Of a DNA stretch of 64,000 nucleotides, positions 51,852 through 60,377 are shown one piece after another. The notes beneath the pieces were generated by a model. The model had not been told where the DNA came from, made no database searches, and was given only the letters and a program-made list of their open reading frames with translations. Position 1 is the stretch's first letter. Every line of letters starts with the position of its first letter. The DNA lies in NCBI RefSeq assembly GCF_001687625.2, contig NZ_CP016538.2, positions 1,394,501 to 1,458,500 of the forward strand, read 5' to 3'. Origin of the DNA: Planococcus maritimus. Lineage in GTDB: Bacteria > Bacillota > Bacilli > Bacillales_A > Planococcaceae. The position numbers and the translations under genes were made by a program.

Positions 51852-52556
51852 ATGAGAATCGGTGTAATCGGCGCAATGGAAGAAGAAGTAGAGTTATTGC
51901 GCAATCAATTAGCGAACACATCTGTCCGTGAAATCGCCAATAGCGAATTCACAACGGGTACATACAAAGGGCAGGAACTCATTCTGCTGAAAAGTGGCAT
52001 TGGCAAGGTTAATGCTGCGATGACTACGACGATTCTGATGCAGGAATTCAAACCGGACCTGGTCTTGAATATTGGGTCAGCCGGTGGTTTTGATGAAGAA
52101 TTGGAAGTTGGTGCAGTAGTCATTTCAGATGAAGTGCGCCATCATGATGTCGACGCAACCGTATTCGGCTATGAGCTTGGCCAAGTGCCGCAAATGCCGG
52201 CTGCTTATATCGCCAACAAGGAATTGGTTGAACTTGCCGTCCAGGCGGTCGATGATATCGGTGAACATCAACATGCGGTCGGGCTTATTGCAACAGGTGA
52301 TTCATTTATGAGCGATCCTGAACGTGTCGCCTTGGTGAAACAGCAATTTCCCGCGATGAAAGCAGCGGAAATGGAAGCGGCTGCCGTCGCGCAAGTTTGC
52401 TTCCAATACGATACGGCATTTGTCGTCATTCGCGCTCTGTCGGACATCGCCGGTAAGGAATCCTCGGTCTCATTCGATGAATTCCTGCCAGTGGCTGCCA
52501 AGCATTCCACTGAAATCGTCTTGCGTGTCATCGAAAAGATGCTCCAGCGCGTATAA
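51852..52556 (+). CDS. mtnN: 5'-methylthioadenosine/S-adenosylhomocysteine nucleosidase
   Basis: Hydrolyses MTA and SAH in methionine salvage and AI-2 synthesis. 234 residues: [39 protein letters not shown], catalytic Glu/Asp around [10 protein letters not shown] and [17 protein letters not shown] upstream. The downstream cysteine-synthesis genes mccA/mccB found in B. subtilis are not here. Confidence 0.97.
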   Translation: MRIGVIGAMEEEVELLRNQLANTSVREIANSEFTTGTYKGQELILLKSGIGKVNAAMTTTILMQEFKPDLVLNIGSAGGFDEELEVGAVVISDEVRHHDVDATVFGYELGQVPQMPAAYIANKELVELAVQAVDDIGEHQHAVGLIATGDSFMSDPERVALVKQQFPAMKAAEMEAAAVAQVCFQYDTAFVVIRALSDIAGKESSVSFDEFLPVAAKHSTEIVLRVIEKMLQRV

Positions 52557-52583
52557 AAGAAACTTCATCCCAAAACAAGCAAA

Positions 52584-52614
52584 AAAAGCTGAGGGCATCA
52601 AGCCCTCAGCTTTT
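52584..52614. terminator. Bidirectional terminator between mtnN and pssA
   Basis: AAAAGCTGAGGGC and GCCCTCAGCTTTT, perfect 13-bp stem. Its right end touches the pssA stop codon, so one hairpin serves both genes. Confidence 0.92.
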
Positions 52615-53152
52615 ATACTTTCCGCAATGAAAATGTGCTGATCATTAATAATGAAGAAATCAATAAGATGAACATATAAACAGCGGGCGACCAATGGCCA
52701 AACCCGAAATATGACAAAGTCAGCACAGTTCCGGCTGCAGTAATTGGCAAGCCGGTAAAATAGCCATTCGGTTCGCAAATATTAAAGCGCGCCAAGCGGA
52801 AAGCGCCGCATGAAATATAAATAACTGTAAATACCATGCCGGATAGCCCGAAATCCTGCAAAGCCAGTTGATAGATCAAAAGTGCAGGGGCGACGCCAAA
52901 TGAAATGATATCCCCCATGGAATCCAATTGTTTGCCGAGTTCGGATTCCTGATTGTATTTTCTGGCGACCATCCCATCAAAGCGATCTAAAAATGCAGCT
53001 ATGAAAATAAACAGCACACTATAACTGTATTGCTGGTTCAACGTCGCCATCAATGAGGCGCCGCCGAACATCATATTGCCGATCGTTAACGTGTTGGCCG
53101 CCTGGCATTTCAGCCGTTTGATGGTGTGATCCATCTTGTCGATCAATATCAA
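52613..53152 (-). CDS. pssA: CDP-diacylglycerol-serine O-phosphatidyltransferase
   Basis: First step of phosphatidylethanolamine synthesis. 179 residues with several membrane helices. CDP-alcohol phosphotransferase motif DRFDGMVARKYNQ...GKQLDSMGD shows D-x2-D-G-x2-A-R-x8-G-x3-D-x3-D. Start set at TTG 53152, 8 bases after AAAGGAG; the open frame extends to 53206 but overlaps this ribosome site. Divergent from psd with 90 bases between. Confidence 0.9.
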   Translation of the reverse strand: MILIDKMDHTIKRLKCQAANTLTIGNMMFGGASLMATLNQQYSYSVLFIFIAAFLDRFDGMVARKYNQESELGKQLDSMGDIISFGVAPALLIYQLALQDFGLSGMVFTVIYISCGAFRLARFNICEPNGYFTGLPITAAGTVLTLSYFGFGHWSPAVYMFILLISSLLMISTFSLRKV

Positions 53153-53242
53153 TGCAAGCGCTCCTTTTTTCGATATCCTTTCGCCAATTATACTGCGAAT
53201 CGACAAAAAATGGTAGACTATTTTAACAATGGAGGTGCCGGT

Positions 53243-54016
53243 ATGAAAAAATGGCTATATCAATCGATGATTGAATTGGGCAATGGCAAGACTAGCTCCG
53301 CAGCGTTAAAACGCTTTACTCAATCAATAATTAGCCAGAAGGCTGTGCCTGGATTTATCAAGGCCTATAACATCGAACTGGGTGAAATCGAACGTCCAAT
53401 TGGGCAATACACGAGTTTGCATGATTTTTTTACACGTCGTTTGAAAACACATGCGAGACCGGTTGCGAACACTGAACTCGTCTCTCCTGTTGATGGGCGC
53501 GTTGAGATCCATGGCGCGATTCAAAACGATAGCCGCTTTGCGGTTAAAGGCATCAGCTATTCACTCGCAGAATTGTTAGGCAGCAAGCAATCAGCGCAGC
53601 GCTATGCAAACGGCCAATATGCAATCTTGTATTTATCGCCTGCAGATTACCACCGGATCCACAGCCCAGCAGATGGCCACGTCGTAAATCAATACATGCT
53701 CGGCGAAAAATCCTATCCGGTCAATCGCCTCGGATTAACTTATGGCAAATCGCCAATCAGCGGCAACCGGCGTCTCATTACGGAGCTAGAGACCGCAAAC
53801 GGGCGTCTGCTCGTTGTAAAAGTCGGCGCCATGTATGTCAACTCCATTGAATTGACCGAGTTCGGCACTAAATGGCAGAAAGGCCATGAAGTCGCTTACT
53901 TTAGCTTTGGTTCGACAGTCGCTTTGTTTTTTGAAAGCCGCGATCTTCAGTTTGATGAGAAAATCAAGGACGGCCACCACATCAAGGTGGGAGAACCGCT
54001 TGCATATATGGTATAA
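53243..54016 (+). CDS. psd: Phosphatidylserine decarboxylase proenzyme
   Basis: Converts phosphatidylserine to phosphatidylethanolamine. 257 residues. Self-cleavage site is FGST with Ser224 (YFSFGSTVALFFE), giving the pyruvoyl group; the His of LSPADYHRIHSP is present. Start is ATG 53243 after GGAGGTG; the frame extends upstream to 53126 over pssA. Paired with pssA, so the strain should make PE. Confidence 0.94.
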   Translation: MKKWLYQSMIELGNGKTSSAALKRFTQSIISQKAVPGFIKAYNIELGEIERPIGQYTSLHDFFTRRLKTHARPVANTELVSPVDGRVEIHGAIQNDSRFAVKGISYSLAELLGSKQSAQRYANGQYAILYLSPADYHRIHSPADGHVVNQYMLGEKSYPVNRLGLTYGKSPISGNRRLITELETANGRLLVVKVGAMYVNSIELTEFGTKWQKGHEVAYFSFGSTVALFFESRDLQFDEKIKDGHHIKVGEPLAYMV

Positions 54017-54017
54017 T
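54009..54017 (+). promoter_or_regulatory. Extended -10 promoter of the yqeG operon
   Basis: TGGTATAAT spanning the psd stop codon, about 40 bases before yqeG. Confidence 0.5.
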
Positions 54018-54055
54018 CAATGAACTTAAGTCCGTAGAAACAGGAGTTGTTACGT

Positions 54056-54577
54056 GTGTATCGATATTTTATTCCAAGGCAGTATGTGAAAGAAGTTTTT
54101 GACATCACGCCAGAGTCATTGAAAGCAAAAGGGGTGCGCGGGATTATTACCGACCTCGACAATACCTTAGTAGAATGGGACCGTCCCGAAGCGACGCCAC
54201 GCCTTATCGAGTGGCTGAAAGCGATGAAGGATGCGGACATTCAAGTGGTTATTGTGTCCAACAACAATGAGATGCGCGTGAAGTCGTTCGCTGACCCGCT
54301 CGGTATTCCATTTATTTACCAGGCAAGAAAGCCGATGGGCAAAGCCTTCAGGAAAGCGCTGAAAATTATGAGTGTTAAACGCGAACAAGTTGTCGTTATC
54401 GGCGATCAGATGCTGACGGACATTTTTGGCGGCAACCGCAATAAGCTTCATACGATTCTCGTATTGCCAGTCGCGCAATCAGACGGCTTTTTTACGCGTT
54501 TTAACCGGATGGTAGAACGACGGATCATGAAAAGATTGAAAGATAAAGGACAATTGATGTGGGAGGAAGAAAATTGA
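54056..54577 (+). CDS. yqeG: YqeG family HAD-type phosphatase
   Basis: 173 residues, HAD superfamily class IIIA. Nucleophile motif ITDLDNTLVEWD, motif II VVIVSNNNEMR, Lys in KPMGKAF, and VIGDQMLTDIFGGN. Resembles mitochondrial phosphatidylglycerophosphatase PTPMT/GEP4 relatives, so it may act on phosphatidylglycerophosphate; this is inference. Start GTG 54056 is 9 bases after GGAG; the TTG at 54047 touches the ribosome site. Heads yqeG-yqeH-aroE-yhbY-nadD-yqeK-rsfS-yqeM. Confidence 0.88.
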   Translation: MYRYFIPRQYVKEVFDITPESLKAKGVRGIITDLDNTLVEWDRPEATPRLIEWLKAMKDADIQVVIVSNNNEMRVKSFADPLGIPFIYQARKPMGKAFRKALKIMSVKREQVVVIGDQMLTDIFGGNRNKLHTILVLPVAQSDGFFTRFNRMVERRIMKRLKDKGQLMWEEEN

Positions 54578-55677
54578 CAGAAATGCCATATTGCATCGGT
54601 TGCGGTGTACAGATCCAAACAGAACAAAAAGACGAGATCGGCTACGCGCCACCGTCTTCGCTCGATAAAGAAGAAATCATCTGCCAACGCTGTTTCCGTT
54701 TAAAAAACTATAACGAATTGCAGCCGGTCTCTTTGACGGACGACGATTTCCTGCGCATCTTGAACGGCCTTGGTGAGCGTAAAGGCTTGATCGTGAAGAT
54801 TGTCGATATTTTTGATTTCAACGGCAGCTGGCTACCGGGATTGCACCGCTTTGTCGGAAACAACCCGATTTTGCTCATTGCCAACAAAGCAGACTTGTTG
54901 CCGAAATCAGTCAAAGAGAAAAAACTGCTCAATTGGATGAAACAAGAGTCGCGTAAATTAGGCTTGAACCCAATCGATATTTTGGCTGTTTCCGCACACA
55001 AAGGTACAGGCGTCGCAGAAGCGATGGATGCAATTGAACAATACCGTGACGGTGGCGATGTCTACGTGGTCGGCTGTACGAATGTCGGGAAATCGACCTT
55101 CATCAACCGAGTCATTAAGCAAGCGACAGGCGAAGGTGATGTCATTACGACTTCTCATTTCCCTGGAACGACGCTGGATATGATCGGCATTCCGCTGGAT
55201 GATGAACGATCGTTATACGATACGCCGGGCATCATCAATCATCATCAATTGGCGCACCATCTGCATACGGAAGATCTCAAGGCAATCATGCCGAAAAAAG
55301 AAATCAAGCCTCGTGTGTTCCAGTTGAACCCTGAACAGACCTTGTTCATCGGCGGATTGGCGCGTTTTGATTTCATCAATGGCAAACGTTCATCTTTCAC
55401 GGTGCACGCGGCCAATTCATTGAATATTCATCGGACCAAATTGGACAATGCAGATGATTTGTACGCACAACATCTCGGCGGCATGCTTGCCCCGCCATCT
55501 GCTGAATATAAAGAAGATTTTCCTGAATTGGTGCGCCACGAATTCCGCATCAAAGAAGGCAAAACAGACATCGTCTTTTCAGGGCTAGGCTGGATTACGG
55601 TCCAGCACGACGATGTGACGATCGCTGCCCATGCACCAAAAGGGGTAGAAGTCATCGTCCGCCCATCGCTCATCTAG
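54574..55677 (+). CDS. yqeH: Circularly permuted GTPase YqeH (30S ribosome assembly)
   Basis: 367 residues: treble-clef zinc finger with Cys7, Cys10, Cys37, Cys40 (CIGCG, CQRCF), then GTPase motifs in permuted order G4 (NKADLLP), G1 (GCTNVGKSTF), G3 (YDTPGI), then a C-terminal RNA-binding domain. TTG 54574 is chosen because GGGAGG is 7 bases upstream and its TTGA overlaps the yqeG stop; the ATG at 54559 would sit inside that ribosome site. Confidence 0.95.
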   Translation: MTEMPYCIGCGVQIQTEQKDEIGYAPPSSLDKEEIICQRCFRLKNYNELQPVSLTDDDFLRILNGLGERKGLIVKIVDIFDFNGSWLPGLHRFVGNNPILLIANKADLLPKSVKEKKLLNWMKQESRKLGLNPIDILAVSAHKGTGVAEAMDAIEQYRDGGDVYVVGCTNVGKSTFINRVIKQATGEGDVITTSHFPGTTLDMIGIPLDDERSLYDTPGIINHHQLAHHLHTEDLKAIMPKKEIKPRVFQLNPEQTLFIGGLARFDFINGKRSSFTVHAANSLNIHRTKLDNADDLYAQHLGGMLAPPSAEYKEDFPELVRHEFRIKEGKTDIVFSGLGWITVQHDDVTIAAHAPKGVEVIVRPSLI

Positions 55678-55688
55678 GAGGGGACCAA

Positions 55689-56513
55689 ATGAAGAAATGG
55701 TATGCAGTCATTGGAGACCCGATCGCGCATTCCTTATCGCCTTTTATGCACGACTACTGGTTTGACAAACATGGCATCGATGCTTCCTATATCCCTGTAC
55801 ATGTGGAACCTAAACAGCTAGAACAAGCGCTTCACTCCATGAAATTGCTTGGCAATAGCGGATTTAACATTACGTTGCCGCATAAGCAGGCGGCGATTCC
55901 GCTATTGAATGAATTGGACGAAACGGCACGCATTATGAATGCGGTCAATACGGTCGTAGCACATAATGGACGTCTAAAAGGATTCAACACCGATGGGGAT
56001 GGCTTTGTCCGTTCACTTTTAAGTTATCCTGTCGATAAAGACGGTGCGATGCTCGTAATCGGTGCGGGCGGGGCGGCAAGAGGCATCAGTTTTGCACTCT
56101 CCCGTGCCGGCTTCAGTAATATTACCATTACAAACCGTACATTCAGAAGAGCGCAAGAATTGGCAGAGGAAATCGACAGCAAAGCGATCGTGTTGACTGA
56201 AGCGGAATCGAATTTGAGTGAATTTGATACGATCGTCCAGACCACCTCTGTCGGCTTGACAGAGGAAGCATTGCCGCTATCGCTGACACACCTTGGAAGC
56301 GGATCGGTGGTCGCGGATATTATCTACAATCCACTGGAAACACCATTTTTAAAAGAATCGAAAGCAAAAGGCTGTTTGGTGCTGAATGGTGTCGGCATGT
56401 TCGTTAACCAAGGCGCCATCGCCTTCGAAAAATGGACAGGCATCCGTCCGGATACAGAAGAAATGATTGAATTGATTACGGAAAAACTAGGAGGAAATCA
56501 TGTTAACAGGTAA
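55689..56513 (+). CDS. aroE: Shikimate dehydrogenase
   Basis: Reduces 3-dehydroshikimate with NADPH. 274 residues: SLSPFMHDYWF substrate loop, Lys66 in ITLPHKQAA, NAVNTVV, GFNTDGDGF, NADP loop GAGGAARG. GAGGGG before the ATG; overlaps yhbY by 14 bases. Confidence 0.97.
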   Translation: MKKWYAVIGDPIAHSLSPFMHDYWFDKHGIDASYIPVHVEPKQLEQALHSMKLLGNSGFNITLPHKQAAIPLLNELDETARIMNAVNTVVAHNGRLKGFNTDGDGFVRSLLSYPVDKDGAMLVIGAGGAARGISFALSRAGFSNITITNRTFRRAQELAEEIDSKAIVLTEAESNLSEFDTIVQTTSVGLTEEALPLSLTHLGSGSVVADIIYNPLETPFLKESKAKGCLVLNGVGMFVNQGAIAFEKWTGIRPDTEEMIELITEKLGGNHVNR

Positions 56514-56790
56514 ACAAAAACGTTTTTTAAGAAGCGAAGCGCATCATTTGGACCCGATTTTTCAAGTCGGAAAAGGCGGCGTCAATGAAGCGATGCTCGT
56601 ACAGATCGGGGAAGCTCTTGAAAAACGCGAACTCGTAAAAATCAGCATTCTGCAAAACAATGAAGATGGCAAGCACGAAGTGGCCAAGCATCTGGCTGAA
56701 GGGACTAAAGCTGAATTGGTTCAATTGATTGGCCATACGGTCGTCTTGTATAAAGTTTCAGTCAACAACAAACGGATTGACCTTCCGTGA
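56500..56790 (+). CDS. yhbY: YhbY family RNA-binding protein (CRM domain)
   Basis: 96 residues; single CRM domain with LTGKQKRFLRSEAHHLDP and the GKGG loop in FQVGKGGVNEAML. Binds pre-50S particles in E. coli. Starts inside aroE and ends overlapping nadD by 4 bases. Confidence 0.94.
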   Translation: MLTGKQKRFLRSEAHHLDPIFQVGKGGVNEAMLVQIGEALEKRELVKISILQNNEDGKHEVAKHLAEGTKAELVQLIGHTVVLYKVSVNNKRIDLP

Positions 56791-57395
56791 AAAAACGCAA
56801 AATCGGCATTCTGGGCGGCACATTCAACCCGCCGCACATCGGCCATTTAATCATGGCCAATGAAGCCTACTACACACTAGGCTTGGATGAAGTGCGTTTT
56901 ATGCCGAATGCCATCGCACCGCACAAGGAAGCGAAAGGCATCGATACAAAAACGCGTGTCGAGATGACGCGACTGGCCATTGAAGGGCAAGCCCATTTCC
57001 GTCTAGAAGATATTGAAGTGTCAGGCGGCGGGGTGTCGTATACGTATGAGACGATGGTCAAACTGATCGACCGTGAACCAGAATGCGAATTTTATTTCAT
57101 TATCGGCGGCGATATGGTCGAAAGTCTGCATACCTGGCACCGGGTTGGCGAGCTGTCTAAATTGGTACAGTTTGTTGGCATTGGCCGTCCGGGATATAAG
57201 GCTGAAACCGATTACCCAGTAAGGATGATCGATTCACCAGAAATGCATGTGTCTTCGACGATGCTCCGGGAGCGTGTAGCAGCGGGCAAGCCCTTGACTT
57301 TTTTCGTTCCCGAGCACGTGGAAACACTGATACGGAAGGAGCGATTGTATGGATCCGAGCCTGATGCTCCAAAAAGTCAAAGAACGTCTACCTGA
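56787..57395 (+). CDS. nadD: Nicotinate-nucleotide adenylyltransferase
   Basis: Makes nicotinate adenine dinucleotide from NaMN and ATP. 202 residues: GGTFNPPHIGHL (10-21), MPNAIAPHK, and C-terminal SSTMLRERV (ISSTxxR motif). GTG start in the yhbY end. NAD genes such as this are candidate NiaR targets, but I see no operator I can support. Confidence 0.96.
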   Translation: MKKRKIGILGGTFNPPHIGHLIMANEAYYTLGLDEVRFMPNAIAPHKEAKGIDTKTRVEMTRLAIEGQAHFRLEDIEVSGGGVSYTYETMVKLIDREPECEFYFIIGGDMVESLHTWHRVGELSKLVQFVGIGRPGYKAETDYPVRMIDSPEMHVSSTMLRERVAAGKPLTFFVPEHVETLIRKERLYGSEPDAPKSQRTST

Positions 57396-57927
57396 AAAAC
57401 GCTATAACCATGTGCTAGGCGTGATGAATACTGCGGTGGCACTCGCTAAAGTGTATGGCGTGTCCGAAGAGCAAGCCCGCATTGCTGCAATTCTTCACGA
57501 TGTGGCGAAGTATGCGGATCGCGACTGGATGCGCAGCATTATTGAAAAGGAAAACATGGATCCTTTATTGCTCGACTATCACCATGAATTATGGCATGCT
57601 CCAGTCGGTGCGTACTTAGCTGCTTATGAATTTGGCGTCGCCGATCAAGAAATTCTTGATGCGATCCGCTATCACACAACCGGTCGTGCTGCCATGACCG
57701 ATCTTGAGAAGATCGTCTACATTGCAGATATGATCGAACCAAGCCGCAAGTTTCCAGGAGTCGAGCGCTTGAGAGCCATGAAAAATGATGGCCTTAATCA
57801 GTTGATGGAAGCGTCAATCCGGCAATCGATCGAATTTCTCACCTCAAAAAATCAGCCGGTTTATCCGGATTCCTTGAAATGCCTAAAGCATTTTGAGCAA
57901 CAGAAAGGGAACGTGAAGAATGACTAA
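57349..57927 (+). CDS. yqeK: HD-domain hydrolase YqeK (symmetrical Ap4A hydrolase)
   Basis: 192 residues; HD motif AAILHDVAKYADRDW, His in ELWHAPVGAYLA, IRYHTTGRAAMT and YIADMIEPSRKF. YqeK homologues hydrolyse diadenosine tetraphosphate to two ADP with an iron site. Overlaps nadD by 47 bases (AAGGAG precedes ATG 57349), so translation is coupled. Confidence 0.93.
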   Translation: MDPSLMLQKVKERLPEKRYNHVLGVMNTAVALAKVYGVSEEQARIAAILHDVAKYADRDWMRSIIEKENMDPLLLDYHHELWHAPVGAYLAAYEFGVADQEILDAIRYHTTGRAAMTDLEKIVYIADMIEPSRKFPGVERLRAMKNDGLNQLMEASIRQSIEFLTSKNQPVYPDSLKCLKHFEQQKGNVKND

Positions 57928-58258
57928 AGAGACATTATTGCAAGTGGCGTACCAAGCCGCAGAAGACAAAAAAGCTGAAGATATCGTGGTATTGAATATG
58001 GAGGGAATTTCGCTATTGGCGGATTATTTCCTCATCTGCAGCGCAAACTCAGACCGCCAAGTGCAGTCGATTGCGCGTGAATTGATGGACAAAGCAGGAG
58101 AAGCCGGCTATGAAGTCAAAAGTGTCGAAGGCTTCGACGCAGCGCGCTGGGTCTTGGTTGACCTTGGCGATGTCGTAGCACATGTCTTCCATCGCGACGA
58201 GCGCTCATACTACAACCTAGAGCGTCTATGGCGCGACGCCCCGCAGCTCGAAGTATGA
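57920..58258 (+). CDS. rsfS: Ribosomal silencing factor RsfS
   Basis: 112 residues. Binds L14 on the 50S subunit to block joining in starvation. Conserved LADYFLICSANSDRQVQSIA, EGFDAARWVLVDLGDVVAHVF in part, and FHRDERSYYNLERLW. Overlaps yqeK by 8 bases and yqeM by 4. Confidence 0.96.
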   Translation: MTKETLLQVAYQAAEDKKAEDIVVLNMEGISLLADYFLICSANSDRQVQSIARELMDKAGEAGYEVKSVEGFDAARWVLVDLGDVVAHVFHRDERSYYNLERLWRDAPQLEV

Positions 58259-58976
58259 ACTACGGACGTTTTGCGGCAGTTTATGACGATTTGATGGAAG
58301 ACATTCCATACGAGCAATATGTGGAATGGATTGCTGAAACGATGCGATCTGGATCGGTACTTGATCTTGCGTGCGGCACCGGCGTGCTGTCGGAATTGAT
58401 GGCCGAACTCGGCTATGAGGTAACAGCGAGTGATTTATCCGCTGATATGCTCACCGTTGCGCAGAATCGTTTCAAAGAATCGGAGCTGGATATTCCAGTG
58501 CTTCAATTGTCTATGGACAATCTTGAAGGCTTAGAGGGTTTTGATGCCGTGACAATCGCGATCGATTCTCTGAATTATTTAGCGACAGAAGCACAAGTCA
58601 CGAAAACCTTCGACCAAGTCTATGCAGCATTGAAGCCGGGGGATATTTCTTTTTTGATGTCCACTCGGTATTTAAAGTTGATGAGATTTTCATGAATAGC
58701 CCGTTTGTTTACGATGGGGAAGATCTCGCCTATATGTGGCATACAGAAAAAGGCTCTGCGCCTCATAGCGTCATCCATGATTTGACGTTTTTTGTACGTG
58801 AAGGCTGGATGTTCGAGCGATTTGAAGAAACCCATGAACAACGGACTTTTTCGATTGAATCCTATAAGGGATGGCTCGCTGAGGCAGGGTTCACGGTGGA
58901 ATCAGTAACCGCTGATTTTACAGCGGATGCGCCGAGCGATGAAAGCGAACGGATTTTTTTCCGTGCAAAAAAATAA
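58255..58976 (+). pseudogene. yqeM: YqeM-like SAM-dependent methyltransferase, interrupted by a -1 frameshift
   Basis: The first frame (58255-58695) encodes a methyltransferase start with SAM motif LDLACGTGVLSELMAELG and then runs off after KPGD. A second frame (58692-58976) continues the same protein with FMNSPFVYDGEDLAYMWH. The run of five G at 58638-58642 would, with one more G, read KPGGYFFFDVHSVFKVDEIF without a break and give a normal 240-residue YqeM. So one G is missing: a sequencing or assembly error in the homopolymer, a true mutation, or slippage. The role of YqeM is unknown; it follows rsfS in most Bacillales. Confidence 0.9.
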
Positions 58977-58984
58977 ACAATCAC

Positions 58985-59018
58985 AAAACCCCGCATATTT
59001 TTATATGCGGGTTTTTTT
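58985..59018 (+). terminator. Terminator of the yqeG-yqeM operon
   Basis: AACCCCGCATAT, TTTT, ATATGCGGGTT, TTTTT. Confidence 0.88.
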
Positions 59019-59104
59019 GTGGAAAGATGGACTTCTGATCTATCGTTATTATATAATTCAGTCAGCTTCAGCTGTTTGCTTTCTGCGGAAACGAGGGATG
59101 CCCA

Positions 59105-59713
59105 CTGAAACTTTCTCCGCAATTCGCCAAATACGGTCGCATTGTTTTGCCATTTGCTGTTATTTTGGCACTTCTCTATTTCTTTCTCCTGCGCGAACCT
59201 CCAGAGGCCACTAGTCTCGATGAACTCACCACTCCACCCATTGAACAAGAACCCCCACCGGAAACTGAAACCGCCGTCAACACAAGCGTCATGATCGATG
59301 TAAAAGGAGCTGTCAAAAATGCCGGCCTGTATGAGTTGCCTTCCGGTTCACGTATTAATGATGCCATCCAAGCTGCCGGCGGCTTTTTGCCGGAAGCGGA
59401 CAGCCGCTCGATCAATCTGGCGGTCATCGTGCTGGATGAATCAGCCGTCTATGTACCGACGCAGGGCGAAGAAATCCTGGCGCCGGTTACAGCAACAGCA
59501 GGCGGAAGCGCTGAGTCAGGACTTATCAACGTGAATTCGGCCGATGAAGAGGAATTGACCGAGCTTCCGGGAATCGGTCCGGCCAAGGCGGCGGCGATTG
59601 TCGCACACCGGACGGAAAATGGTCCTTTTGAAGCAATAGAGCAATTGATGGACGTGACAGGAATCGGTGAAAAAAGTTTTGAACAATTGAAAGAGCTGGT
59701 CAGCATCAAATGA
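59105..59713 (+). CDS. comEA: Competence protein ComEA (DNA receptor)
   Basis: Membrane-anchored DNA binder for transformation. One membrane helix (about 14-31 from the chosen start), an acidic/Pro linker, an SLBB-like domain (DVKGAVKNAGLYELPSGSRI), and the C-terminal helix-hairpin-helix DNA-binding domain (INVNSADEEELTELPGIGPA). No ATG, GTG or TTG with a ribosome site precedes the helix. A CTG at 59105, 7 bases after GAGGG, adds a basic stretch before the helix and is my preferred start; the TTG at 59147 is the conventional alternative but lacks a ribosome site. A TATAAT lies at 59052-59057. Confidence 0.88.
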   Translation: MKLSPQFAKYGRIVLPFAVILALLYFFLLREPPEATSLDELTTPPIEQEPPPETETAVNTSVMIDVKGAVKNAGLYELPSGSRINDAIQAAGGFLPEADSRSINLAVIVLDESAVYVPTQGEEILAPVTATAGGSAESGLINVNSADEEELTELPGIGPAKAAAIVAHRTENGPFEAIEQLMDVTGIGEKSFEQLKELVSIK

Positions 59714-59726
59714 GAGTGGACAGCTC

Positions 59727-59754
59727 TTGACGAACCGACTGCCTCTGCTACACT
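59727..59754 (+). promoter_or_regulatory. Possible internal promoter before comEB
   Basis: TTGACG, 16-base spacer, TACACT in the 71-base comEA-comEB gap, so comEB-comEC may be expressed apart from comEA. Confidence 0.45.
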
Positions 59755-59784
59755 TAATTTAACGAAACAGCAGGAGGCATTCAG

Positions 59785-60357
59785 ATGAAGCGAATAACGT
59801 GGGATCAATTTTTTATGGCTCAAAGCCATCTTTTAGCGCTAAGAAGCACGTGTACTCGATTGGCTGTCGGAGCCACTATCGTCCGTGACCGACGCATCAT
59901 GGCGGGGGGCTATAATGGTTCAATTTCTGGTGGGGACCATTGCATTGATAAAGGCTGTTACGTCGTCGACAATCATTGTGTACGGACGATTCATGCAGAA
60001 ATGAATGCGTTGTTGCAATGTGCGAAATACGGTGTCAGCGTTAGCGGAGCCGATATGTATGTCAGTCATTTCCCTTGTCTTCAGTGCACCAAATCCATTA
60101 TCCAAGCAGGGATTTCGCGCCTTTATTACGCGGCCGATTACAAAAATCATGAATACGCTATCGAATTGCTGGAACAGGCAAATGTTGAAGTAATTCAAGT
60201 TGTGTTTGATGAACGCACAATCGATTTTCTAAGCGTCGAAAAAACGGCACTGTATATGGAATTGATCGAACAGCTTGGCGCAAAAGGGGCGAGCGAGGAA
60301 GAATTGGCCCATTATAAAGAACGGGTGAAGGAATTATTCGGAGAACTTCTCATTTAA
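59785..60357 (+). CDS. comEB: ComE operon protein ComEB, dCMP deaminase family
   Basis: Zinc-dependent deaminase, 190 residues: zinc ligands His70 (TIHAEMNAL) with proton-shuttle Glu72, and Cys98, Cys101 (SHFPCLQC). Deaminates dCMP to dUMP; needed for ComGA polar localisation rather than for DNA uptake in B. subtilis. CAGGAGG precedes ATG. Confidence 0.95.
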   Translation: MKRITWDQFFMAQSHLLALRSTCTRLAVGATIVRDRRIMAGGYNGSISGGDHCIDKGCYVVDNHCVRTIHAEMNALLQCAKYGVSVSGADMYVSHFPCLQCTKSIIQAGISRLYYAADYKNHEYAIELLEQANVEVIQVVFDERTIDFLSVEKTALYMELIEQLGAKGASEEELAHYKERVKELFGELLI

Positions 60358-60377
60358 CGGAAACGTTATTTCTCTAT

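Noticed and set aside
59098..59214. ATG frame starting at 59098 before comEA
   Set aside because: Gives a 38-residue peptide unrelated to ComEA and ends within the comEA signal region; kept only as a note on the start problem.
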